Under the pieces are notes generated by a model. It saw only the letters and a program-made list of their open reading frames with translations, was not told the origin of the DNA and searched no databases. The translations under genes were made by a program, and so were the position numbers. From Clostridiales bacterium (GTDB lineage Bacteria; Bacillota; Clostridia; Oscillospirales; QAMX01), in assembly GCA_016303065.1 (NCBI GenBank), contig JAEDMJ010000008.1, positions 1-55,303 on the forward strand: a stretch of 55,303 nt of DNA. Direction: 5' to 3'. Shown here piece after piece: positions 8,053 to 15,280 of this stretch. Within the stretch, counting starts at the first letter, position 1, and every line of letters begins with the position of its first letter.

Positions 8053-9324
8053 TCAGATATCCGCAGAAAGCGCACCGGCAAGCTTCTCACAGTCCAGCTC
8101 GACCGAACGGCACGAACCGTCCGCCATGCAGCGAAGCTCCGCCCGCCCCGCGTCAAGCTCGTTGTCCCCGATTATGAGCGTGTAGCGGCAGCCAAGCTTG
8201 TCCGCATACTTCATCTGGGCTTTAAGAGATCTTCCCGTGGTGTCTCTTTCCGCATGGATTCCGGCCCGTCTCAGGCCGCAGACCAGCTCGGACACCTTTT
8301 CCGCCGCCGCCGTGCCGAGAGCCGCGGCAAAGAGCAGGGGTTTTTCCCCCTCCGGGAACTTCGCGCCCTTTGCCGCCATCGTGAGAAGCAGGCGCTCGAT
8401 TCCGCTTCCGAACCCAAGCCCCGGAAGCTTCGGGCCGCCGAGCTCCTCACAGAGGCCGTCGTATCTTCCGCCGGCGCATATCGCGGACTGCGCGCCTATT
8501 CCGCCGGTAATAAACTCAAAGACCGTCTTTGTGTAATAGTCAAGTCCGCGGACGATGCCGGTGTCCACGCGGTATCTGACGCCAAGCCTGTCAAGCTCTG
8601 CTTTCAGCGTTTCAAAGTGCTGCGCGCACTCGCCGCAGAGATAGTCCACGGTCTTCGGCGCGGCCGAGGCAAGGGCGGAGCATTTTTCTTCCTTGCAGTC
8701 CAGAAGCCTGAGCGGGTTTCTTCCGAGACGGTCGACACAGGTCGGGCAAAGCTCGGAGACATGACCCGAATAATACTCAGTCAGAGCCTTCTGATAGTCT
8801 TTCCGGCATTTCGGACATCCGATGGAGTTTATCGCAGCCGTCACATCGTCGATTCCCAGGCGCGCAAGGAAGGTGTCTGCAAGGGAGATGACCTCCGCGT
8901 CCGCCAGGGGGGACGCGGCCCCGAAATACTCCACGCCGAACTGATGGTGCTCTCTGAGCCTTCCGGCCTGGGGCTTTTCATATCTGAAATTCGGCGCAAT
9001 GTAGAACACCTTCAGGGGCAGCACCCCGGCGTAAAGCCCGTTTTCGATAACGCTGCGCACGACCGACGCGGTCCCCTCCGGGCGGAGGGTTATGGATCTT
9101 CCGCCCTTGTCCTCGAAAGTGTACATCTCTTTCTGCACGATGTCGGTCGTGTCCCCGACGCCTCTGAGAAAAAGCTCCGTGTGCTCAAATGTCGGAAATC
9201 TGATCTCGGAAAAGCCGAAATCGGCCGCGCATTTGCGAAGCACGCTTTCAATATACTGCCACTGATGGCTCTCTGAGGGAAGTACGTCCTTCGTCCCCCT
9301 CGGTATGCTTATGTTTCCAGCCAA
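8053..9324 (-). CDS. hisS: Histidyl-tRNA synthetase
   Basis: 423 residues, the standard length for bacterial HisRS. Class II motif 2 is in LRPEGTASVVRSVIENG, the histidine-specific loops are RGLDYYTKTVFEF and LPGLGFGSGIERLLL (motif 3), and a C-terminal anticodon-binding domain starts near residue 330. Start is a TTG with AGAGAGG upstream. It follows the DeoC-like gene by only 19 bases on the same strand, so it probably ends the lexA-led transcription unit. No T-box leader is present. Confidence 0.95.
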   Translation of the reverse strand: MAGNISIPRGTKDVLPSESHQWQYIESVLRKCAADFGFSEIRFPTFEHTELFLRGVGDTTDIVQKEMYTFEDKGGRSITLRPEGTASVVRSVIENGLYAGVLPLKVFYIAPNFRYEKPQAGRLREHHQFGVEYFGAASPLADAEVISLADTFLARLGIDDVTAAINSIGCPKCRKDYQKALTEYYSGHVSELCPTCVDRLGRNPLRLLDCKEEKCSALASAAPKTVDYLCGECAQHFETLKAELDRLGVRYRVDTGIVRGLDYYTKTVFEFITGGIGAQSAICAGGRYDGLCEELGGPKLPGLGFGSGIERLLLTMAAKGAKFPEGEKPLLFAAALGTAAAEKVSELVCGLRRAGIHAERDTTGRSLKAQMKYADKLGCRYTLIIGDNELDAGRAELRCMADGSCRSVELDCEKLAGALSADI

Positions 9325-9343
9325 AGCTTTTACCTCTCTTTGT

Positions 9344-10042
9344 TCAGAATGTAATCAGATCCGAAGCGGAGCTTCTTATCGCAGCCTCTTCAAGAATCTG
9401 TGCAGAGAACGCCGTGATGACCCTGTCCGCTCCGGCGGCGACAAGCTCGTCCACCTGTTCAAGCGTTCTGATCCCGCCGTTGGCGATGCATTTCACCTTT
9501 GTCCCGAGCATCTCCCTGATTTTAACGATCTCCTCCGGCTTCGTCCCGGAGGAACCGTAGCCCGTCGCCGTTATGATGCCCTGGGCTCCGATATTGTCGG
9601 CGATCCGGCAGGCGATCTTAAACAGCCTGTCGTTCAGAAAACAGCTGTCAAACGCCACGAAAATGGGTATGCCCTTTCTGAACGCGGTAAGGGCGACGGT
9701 CTTCAGATCCTGTTCGGCGTATTCAAATTTTTCCGAAACAAGCCTTCCCGTGTTCATGACGGCGATTATCTCCCGCGCGCCGTCGTCGATGATTTTCTGT
9801 GTCTCTGCCACTTTTACCGAAGTGTCCGTTCCCCCGTGGGGAAAGGACACCGCCGCGGCAACCGGTTTTCCGCTGCCCTTGAGCATCCGTTCGGCGTCTG
9901 CCACGTCGCACGGACGGACGCAGAGCGAAACAAGGTTCTGTGAAGCCACAAGGGAACACCCTTCTTTGAGCGCCGAAACGCTGCAGTCCGGACGCATCAG
10001 ATTGTGCGAAAGATATCCCGCGAGCTTACTCGCTGACAACAT
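9344..10042 (-). CDS. DeoC-like (deoxyribose-phosphate aldolase fold) protein lacking catalytic residues
   Basis: 232 residues from the ATG at 10042 (AAAGGCGG upstream; the longer reading to 10078 would overlap the CYTH gene). The sequence aligns along its length with DeoC-type class I aldolases: EIIAVMNTGRL, DSCFLND, ATGYGSSGTKPEEI and IANGGIRTLEQVDEL. The three catalytic positions are all changed. The Schiff-base lysine (KTSTGF in DeoC) is Ile157, the second lysine (KASGG) is Ile186, and the proton-relay aspartate (EIDMVINIG) is Ile93. I infer a non-aldolase role, either another reaction on the TIM barrel or phosphosugar binding. The gene could be misread as ordinary deoC. Confidence 0.8.
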   Translation of the reverse strand: MLSASKLAGYLSHNLMRPDCSVSALKEGCSLVASQNLVSLCVRPCDVADAERMLKGSGKPVAAAVSFPHGGTDTSVKVAETQKIIDDGAREIIAVMNTGRLVSEKFEYAEQDLKTVALTAFRKGIPIFVAFDSCFLNDRLFKIACRIADNIGAQGIITATGYGSSGTKPEEIVKIREMLGTKVKCIANGGIRTLEQVDELVAAGADRVITAFSAQILEEAAIRSSASDLITF

Positions 10043-10061
10043 ATATATTCCGCCTTTTTTA

Positions 10062-10694
10062 TCAGAAATCATGCGCATTCCGCGCTGTATGTAAAAGCCT
10101 GAACTCTCTGCACCGCTCCCTTTTCGAGCGGTTTTCGCAAGTCAGACCGTATTTTCCAGTAAGGTACTCCGAAAGCTTCAAAAGCGCGGCTTCGTCCCCT
10201 CCGGCATACTCGGCTTCCAATTCAAAAAAAGTGTTTTCGGGACTCTCGAGCCACCCGGAATCGAGCGCAATGCACAGCAGCGCCCCTTCAAATTCGCATT
10301 CAAACTCAGTGCGCCTGAACTGAGCCTTTTCCGCCGGTACCGGCTCCGCGCCCTCAAGAACCAAAGCGAGTTCCGGGACTTGCCGAAGAAGCTCAACGCC
10401 CTGCTCAACGGAATCCGCCGGGAGCTCCCACTCTTTCCGGCGGAAGCGTCCGCCGGATTTTTCCGAGGACGTTTTCACGCTCACGCGTCCGCTGCCGTTT
10501 TCGGACCTGAATCTCAGAGACGCGTTTTTCGCTTCCGGTCCTCCGCCGCAGAGGCTGTAATATTCGGAGCGCATATCGATTGTCCTTGTCCCGCTTCGCC
10601 GTCCGGAAGAAAGCCTCTCGTCCGCCGCCGCCCGGGCAAGCTCGGCTTCGCTCTTTGCCGCAAGCTTTATCTCAAGCTCGATCCCGTTTTTCAT
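10062..10694 (-). CDS. CYTH domain protein (triphosphate tunnel family)
   Basis: 210 residues from the ATG at 10694, which overlaps the stop of the upstream gene as ATGA. The diagnostic ExExK motif is ELEIK at residues 6-10, followed by alternating charged strands (SLRFRSENG, RVSVKT, RRKEWEL, FFELEAEY) as expected of the eight-stranded tunnel that binds triphosphates with metal ions. Members include thiamine triphosphatase, inorganic triphosphatase and class IV adenylate cyclase, and the sequence does not decide between them. Translational coupling to a P-type-ATPase-like protein is unusual. Confidence 0.82.
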   Translation of the reverse strand: MKNGIELEIKLAAKSEAELARAAADERLSSGRRSGTRTIDMRSEYYSLCGGGPEAKNASLRFRSENGSGRVSVKTSSEKSGGRFRRKEWELPADSVEQGVELLRQVPELALVLEGAEPVPAEKAQFRRTEFECEFEGALLCIALDSGWLESPENTFFELEAEYAGGDEAALLKLSEYLTGKYGLTCENRSKRERCREFRLLHTARNAHDF

Positions 10695-12925
10695 TTTTCG
10701 GAACTGCTCTTTCTTCTGCGGATGACTGCTCCGCCGATCTCGTAGGCAAGAAGCATGCAGACCGCGGGAAGAATCGTGAACGGAAGCTTTGAATATGCCA
10801 GCACGGACATTCCGAAAACTCCCGCCGCGGCGGAGATCCGCAGCGCGCAAAAAACAATGACCAGCAAAACGAGCGCCGCAACGATGAACTTTACTCCGGA
10901 GGAGTCATCCTTCAGCGAGAGAATGGATTTGTCCCATGCGCGGCAGACAAGCCCGTTTGCCAGCATATATGCGCAGACCGTCAGAAAAGCCGCAGAAGAA
11001 GCCCCTCCGGCGCCGATCGCTTCGTTTTGAGCGTACGAGCCGTATATCCAGCAGGCAAAAACCGCCGTCACAAAGCACCCCGTCAGATTCCACGCGGCAA
11101 GTCCGAGCCCGGCTTTCAGCGGAGCTTTTCCGCCGCCGCTCTTTTCCACAAGCGCAAATACCGTGCGCTTTGAAGGACACACGTCCATCTTCGCCGTCAT
11201 CAGCACGAGGGGAAGGGGCAGAAGCACCGATAAAAGCACCATCGCCGCCGCGCCGAAGGGCACTTCGCCGTAAAAAGTCAGCGTAAAGAGGGACAAAAGC
11301 ATCGCGCAGACCGGCCCGCAGAAAAGCTGGTACTCGGCGCGCTTTGCCGCGGCGCAGACGGAACGGGCGACCCGCGCGACCAGGGAAACGTCCTCTATGC
11401 TGCACCCGCGGGCGCTGAAATCGGTGCTGTACTTTCCGCCGGCGGACGTTATGCGCACGTCGGCCGCCTGCAAAAGCTCGTCGTCTCCTGATTTCGAGGC
11501 GGCCATCACGATTTTTTCCGAAGCAAGCATTCTTGTCAGAGCCCTTCTGTGCGACGGCCCCGCCTCGGCACAGAGCCGGGCGTGCCTTGCCGCGCGGACA
11601 AGGTTTTCCGGGCGGAAACGGTCTATTCTTGAACCGGTGAGAACCTGGCTCATGTCCCGCGCAACGCCAAGCTCCCGCGCGTGATAAAAAGCGCAGCTTT
11701 CATTTTCTTCGCTGACATAGACAAGCTCGACGCCGACATCGCGGAGCTCGTTCACGCTCTCCCTCGCCTCTTCGGAAATGACACAGTTCACGTGCAGAAA
11801 ACCGATGAGCGCAAGGTCCCCGCTTCTGTCCGCGCGGCTCGCAACGGCGATAACCTCTCTCCCCGCGGCATATGTCTGGCGGAGATGGAGGCGTATGCGC
11901 TTGAAGTCCGCCTCGTTGAGCTCCCTCAGCCCGTTTGAATCGAATTCCCAGCGCAGATGCGGAATTATCGCGTCCGGCTTTCCCGCCAGATAGGTCTTCG
12001 GGGCAATGCGCGGATCCGTAAACGAGCCCGAAACGCATGTGGCCTGTGCAACTCCGGAAACGGGATCGTAAGGCACAAAATCCTCGACCTGGAACCCGAA
12101 AAGCTCGCCGTGTTCCAGCTGAGTCGTGCGCAGAGAACGGAGTATGCTGTCGGTGAGCCTCTGCCGGAAGCCGAAAGCCGCGCTGAGCGCGCCGTCGTCA
12201 CAGACATTCAGCGCAACGATCATCGGATAGAGCTCTGAAAAGCCCAGCTCGGACACGCCGTACACTTTTCCGTTTATGTAAACTCCGCCGGTCTCCGTCC
12301 CCTTCAGGGCAAAAAACACCGACTTGTCAGCCAGCGCAAACTTCGCTTTCGCCGCGGATCCCAGCTTTTCCGCATCTCCGACTTCAATGTCCCGCTGTTT
12401 CAGCGCAGCGGCTCCGTTTGCCGCCGCGATCATCGCCGGAAGCTCAACCCCCATCGTGGCCGCCGCGCAGAACACCGTCAGAATACTGAGCGCCGTTCCG
12501 TAATCTCCGACGCCGCCGAAGATCGCTCTGACAAGGCACACCGCGGCGCACAGCGCCGACAGGGCAAGCGGCGCAAGCCGCAGCGCAAAAGGCATTCTTA
12601 GTCCGTTTTCGGAAATCCTGCCGTCGTACACGACGTACATAAGCCTTCTGAAATCCGTTCGTCCGAGCCCAATGAGGTCGCGGTACTGCCGCACCGAGGT
12701 CCAGACGGAACCTCCCGCCGCAAGCAGCGCCGCCGCCACGGCGATCGCTTCCGCCGGACGGTTTCCGATATAAAGCGCGATGGAGGCGACGGCCAAAAAG
12801 AGCACGGAGGCAAAAAGCTCGGCTCCGATTACCAGTCCGCGCTTTTCGCTGACGTCGCTTTTTTTCGGCACGCTGCATTCCACGGAGGGTTCCGCCCCGG
12901 CCTTTTCTTTTTCTTCCGTAATCAT
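10691..12925 (-). CDS. P-type-ATPase-like membrane protein without catalytic motifs
   Basis: 744 residues. The order matches P-type ATPases: helix pairs at about 31-53 and 58-76, then 112-137 and 142-172, a cytoplasmic part of about 360 residues, and a helical C-terminal half from about 533. Several stretches align without gaps, such as TYLAGKPDAII to the FVKGAPELI region, NELRDVGVELVYV, and KIVMAASKSGDDELLQAADV to the RVAMTGDGVNDAPALKAADV hinge. The motifs are lost: DKTGT is DKSVF (200-204), TGD is SEE (405-407) and TGDGVND is AASKSGD. Only about 35 residues separate helices 2 and 3, so the actuator domain with TGES is absent. Pumping by the known mechanism is not expected. A sensory or scaffold role is inference. 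Confidence 0.75.
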   Translation of the reverse strand: MITEEKEKAGAEPSVECSVPKKSDVSEKRGLVIGAELFASVLFLAVASIALYIGNRPAEAIAVAAALLAAGGSVWTSVRQYRDLIGLGRTDFRRLMYVVYDGRISENGLRMPFALRLAPLALSALCAAVCLVRAIFGGVGDYGTALSILTVFCAAATMGVELPAMIAAANGAAALKQRDIEVGDAEKLGSAAKAKFALADKSVFFALKGTETGGVYINGKVYGVSELGFSELYPMIVALNVCDDGALSAAFGFRQRLTDSILRSLRTTQLEHGELFGFQVEDFVPYDPVSGVAQATCVSGSFTDPRIAPKTYLAGKPDAIIPHLRWEFDSNGLRELNEADFKRIRLHLRQTYAAGREVIAVASRADRSGDLALIGFLHVNCVISEEARESVNELRDVGVELVYVSEENESCAFYHARELGVARDMSQVLTGSRIDRFRPENLVRAARHARLCAEAGPSHRRALTRMLASEKIVMAASKSGDDELLQAADVRITSAGGKYSTDFSARGCSIEDVSLVARVARSVCAAAKRAEYQLFCGPVCAMLLSLFTLTFYGEVPFGAAAMVLLSVLLPLPLVLMTAKMDVCPSKRTVFALVEKSGGGKAPLKAGLGLAAWNLTGCFVTAVFACWIYGSYAQNEAIGAGGASSAAFLTVCAYMLANGLVCRAWDKSILSLKDDSSGVKFIVAALVLLVIVFCALRISAAAGVFGMSVLAYSKLPFTILPAVCMLLAYEIGGAVIRRRKSSSEK

Positions 12926-12969
12926 AAGAAACTTATGTCCCCTTTCCGAATAAAAAGGAAACGCTTCGG

Positions 12970-13371
12970 TCAGCCCTGACCCAGAGTGAGGTTGTCGATA
13001 CCGTTTTTCGTAAATTCAGTCATATATTCTTCGATGCGCGCGGACAGAAGCTCGCTGTCTGCTCCGTCAACGTCGCGGTCGCGAAGATCTCTTCTGGCAA
13101 GCTCTTCGGCGAGTATGCTGTAAAACACGCTGTCCTCGTAGTCGAGTATCGCCTCATGTATGCCGCCCTCCACGTATTGGGACGACGGTTCGCAGCCGTT
13201 CTCACAGAGTATATCCAGCCCGGCTGCGCCGCAGTGCGCAAAAATTATCCTCTGCACATTGTCGTATTCCGTGATGCGGTCGCCCTCCCGGGCGGCGTTG
13301 AGCACCCAGTTGCCCGAATATACAAGATCCAGCAAAAGCCGGAAATCTCTTTCACTAAGCTGTAAAATCAA
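12970..13371 (-). CDS. Conserved small protein of unknown function
   Basis: 133 residues if translation begins at the TTG at 13371, which has a GGAGG 7 bases upstream and gives MILQLSERDFRLLLDLVY. A GTG at 13392 overlaps the lexA stop as GTGA and would add seven residues (MNCGGCA), but it lacks a ribosome site. The protein is acidic and apparently soluble. It has no motif I recognise and carries IEEYMTEFTKNGIDNL near the end. It is coupled to lexA and precedes the pseudo-ATPase by 44 bases. Confidence 0.7.
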   Translation of the reverse strand: MILQLSERDFRLLLDLVYSGNWVLNAAREGDRITEYDNVQRIIFAHCGAAGLDILCENGCEPSSQYVEGGIHEAILDYEDSVFYSILAEELARRDLRDRDVDGADSELLSARIEEYMTEFTKNGIDNLTLGQG

Positions 13372-13388
13372 AGCACAACCTCCGCAAT

Positions 13389-13976
13389 TCACATATCGCG
13401 CATCAGGGCGCAGACTTTTCCGAGTATGCGGCAGCCGCTTCCGTCAATCGGCTCGTAGCAGGGGTTCTCCGGCATGAGCGTGACCTGCTTTCCGTCCAGC
13501 TTCAGGCGTTTGACGGTGGCCTCTTCCCCCAGCAGAGCTACGACGATCGTCCCGTTGTCCGCAGTCTCCTGTTTTCTGACGACGACAATATCGCCGTCCA
13601 GTATCCCCGCATTTATCATGGAATCTCCGGAAACGCGAAGTCCGAAATAATCTGCGCCCGGAACGCCCTCGTAATACACAACTCCCTGCTCCTCCTCAAA
13701 AGCGAACACGGGCTTTCCCGCCGTCACCCTTCCGAGTATCGGAACCTTGATCCTCCGCTTTGTTTCGGGGAGAGTTATCGTTCGCATTTTCCGGACATCC
13801 TTATTTATAAGGCCAAGCTCCTGCAGCCTCTTGAGATATGTATGCACCGAGGACGGAGATTTCAACCCGACTCCCGAGCATATCTCCCTGACAGACGGCG
13901 GAACGCCGTGGTCTTCGATGAACCCGCGAACAAAATCATACACCTCAGCGAGCTTGCCGTCAATTTCCGTATTCAT
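13389..13976 (-). CDS. lexA: LexA repressor
   Basis: 195 residues. The N-terminal winged helix has the recognition region SVREICSGVGLKSPSSVHTYL. The linker holds the Ala-Gly cleavage site in GRVTAGKP, and the S24 peptidase domain has the catalytic serine in RVSGDSMINAG and lysine in EEATVKRLK. LexA represses DNA-damage genes and cuts itself when stimulated by RecA filaments. An ATG with GGGAGAGG upstream lies about 85 bases below a strong promoter whose spacer is a perfect palindrome, possibly the autoregulatory site. Genes downstream on this strand follow with short gaps or overlaps. Confidence 0.95.
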   Translation of the reverse strand: MNTEIDGKLAEVYDFVRGFIEDHGVPPSVREICSGVGLKSPSSVHTYLKRLQELGLINKDVRKMRTITLPETKRRIKVPILGRVTAGKPVFAFEEEQGVVYYEGVPGADYFGLRVSGDSMINAGILDGDIVVVRKQETADNGTIVVALLGEEATVKRLKLDGKQVTLMPENPCYEPIDGSGCRILGKVCALMRDM

Positions 13977-14060
13977 CCGTGCACCTCTCCCTTCATCCGG
14001 AATTGAGCTTTCCGCCGGCCCCGGCGCGCAAAGCGCCTCACGGCATACCGACTTATTATA

Positions 14061-14089
14061 ATTATATCAAATAAAAATTTATTTGTAAA
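14061..14089 (-). promoter_or_regulatory. lexA promoter with palindromic putative operator
   Basis: On the minus strand TTTACA (14089-14084), a 17-base spacer and TATAAT (14066-14061). The spacer is almost filled by the perfect inverted repeat CAAATAAA-TT-TTTATTTG (14085-14068). A protein bound there would block RNA polymerase. The Bacillus SOS consensus (CGAAC-N4-GTTCG) is not found here, so if LexA autoregulates, this AT-rich element is the best candidate. Confidence 0.7.
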
Positions 14090-14340
14090 GTCCCGCCGTC
14101 CGGGATAACCCCGGATATACAGGTAAAAAATGCATTTATTGGCTTTTTATACCCAATCTTCGGCTGTTTTGGGACATTTTTTTGCGCGCCGCGTTCGAAA
14201 GTTCCGTCCCGGAAAGTCCGCCGTCACCGCGCCGGGCCTCCCATCCGCCCTGAAAATTCAGCAAAAAAAGCGCTTTTTTGACGGCGCCGGGAGCAGCGCT
14301 ATTTCCGCAGGAACCTGAAAGGACGTGAAGTAAAATAAAT
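14090..14340. other. Intergenic region without recognised gene
   Basis: It lies between the divergent lexA promoter and the sugar-operon promoter. It contains G+C-rich sequence and an open frame at 14130-14318 with no ribosome site or family resemblance. I see no RNA gene or repeat in it. Confidence 0.5.
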
Positions 14341-14355
14341 CGCCCTAAAAAACAC

Positions 14356-14384
14356 TTGAAAAATCCTCAGCCACGATATATAAT
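14356..14384 (+). promoter_or_regulatory. Promoter of the isomerase/sulfatase-like/dehydrogenase operon
   Basis: TTGAAA (14356-14361), a 17-base spacer and TATAAT (14379-14384), about 50 bases before the first start codon. Confidence 0.85.
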
Positions 14385-14394
14385 CAGGGTGTCG

Positions 14395-14407
14395 CGCACG
14401 CTGTGCG
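14395..14407. promoter_or_regulatory. Short inverted repeat at the operon start, possible operator
   Basis: CGCAC-GCT-GTGCG lies 10 to 23 bases after the -10 box, overlapping the expected transcription start region. This is a usual place for a repressor of a sugar operon. The arms are only 5 bp, so chance cannot be excluded. Confidence 0.35.
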
Positions 14408-14433
14408 AATAACAAACGGAGGTGAATTCAAGT

Positions 14434-15243
14434 ATGATTAAGCTTGGAGTCAATACGGTTCTCTACAAGCCCTATACCCTGAGAGAGGCTGTCGAAAACC
14501 TTTCAAAAATCGGTTACGACGGATTCGAGATTTCCGCCATAAAGGGAATGTGCGAACACCTCGACCTTGACAACTGGAAGGATCAGAAAAACGAGATCAA
14601 AGAGCTCTGCGATGAGTTCGGCATGGAGATACTCGCGTCAGAGGTCGCGTCCAGCGATCCCGAAAGGCTCCGCCTTGCATTCGAGGCCGCCAAAGAGATC
14701 GGTATCCCCGTCATAAACATCGGTCCGACCGGCAGGAGCAACGCGGAAGGCGATCTTGAAGCCTGCATCGAGACGATGAAATCCCTCGCCGAGCTCGCCG
14801 AAAGCTACGAAGTCACACTCTGCATGAAGGCGCACGTCGGCGCAGCAGTCTACAACACCGAGACGACTCTCAAATTGATCGAAGCCTTCAAAAACCCCTA
14901 TTTCGGCATCGACATGGACCCCAGCCACATCTTCCGCGCCGGGGAGGAGCCCGAAAACGCCCTTGCGTCCGTTCTTCCCGCAATGAAGCACATCCACATC
15001 CGCGACTGTCCCCACAGACTTCAGAATCCCGGACTTCCCCTTCAGCAGACCTGCGGCACCGGCATAATCAACCTTGAAGGCTATGTCGGCGAAATGGTCA
15101 AACAGGGCTACTCCGGCCCCGTCGACCTCGAGGTAATCGGGCCCGACCTGAGCCTTGCCGACTGCAATATCGTCGCCGCCCAGACGTACGGCTATCTCAA
15201 CGCGCTTCTCCGCTCTCTCGGCGCACGCGGCCCGCGGGCTTAA
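14434..15243 (+). CDS. Sugar phosphate isomerase/epimerase (xylose isomerase-like TIM barrel)
   Basis: 269 residues from the ATG at 14434, with GGAGGTG upstream; the GTG at 14422 is part of that ribosome site. AP-endonuclease-2/IolE-type features are NLSKIGYDGFEIS near the start, then TLCMKAHVG, GIDMDPSHIFRAGE and KHIHIRDC, whose Asp/His/Glu residues form the usual metal site. Such enzymes isomerise or epimerise keto sugars or inosose. First gene of a four-gene operon with a sulfatase-like enzyme and two sugar dehydrogenases, so a role in breaking down an unusual or oxidised sugar is likely. Confidence 0.85.
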   Translation: MIKLGVNTVLYKPYTLREAVENLSKIGYDGFEISAIKGMCEHLDLDNWKDQKNEIKELCDEFGMEILASEVASSDPERLRLAFEAAKEIGIPVINIGPTGRSNAEGDLEACIETMKSLAELAESYEVTLCMKAHVGAAVYNTETTLKLIEAFKNPYFGIDMDPSHIFRAGEEPENALASVLPAMKHIHIRDCPHRLQNPGLPLQQTCGTGIINLEGYVGEMVKQGYSGPVDLEVIGPDLSLADCNIVAAQTYGYLNALLRSLGARGPRA

Positions 15244-15280
15244 ACACAAAATCTGAAAACCGGAAAGGACATTACCGATT

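Noticed and set aside
9344..10078. Annotation as a functional deoxyribose-phosphate aldolase
   Set aside because: All three catalytic positions are isoleucine in the directly read codons.
14130..14318. Open frame of 62 codons in the lexA upstream gap
   Set aside because: No ribosome site, unusual composition and no recognised similarity.
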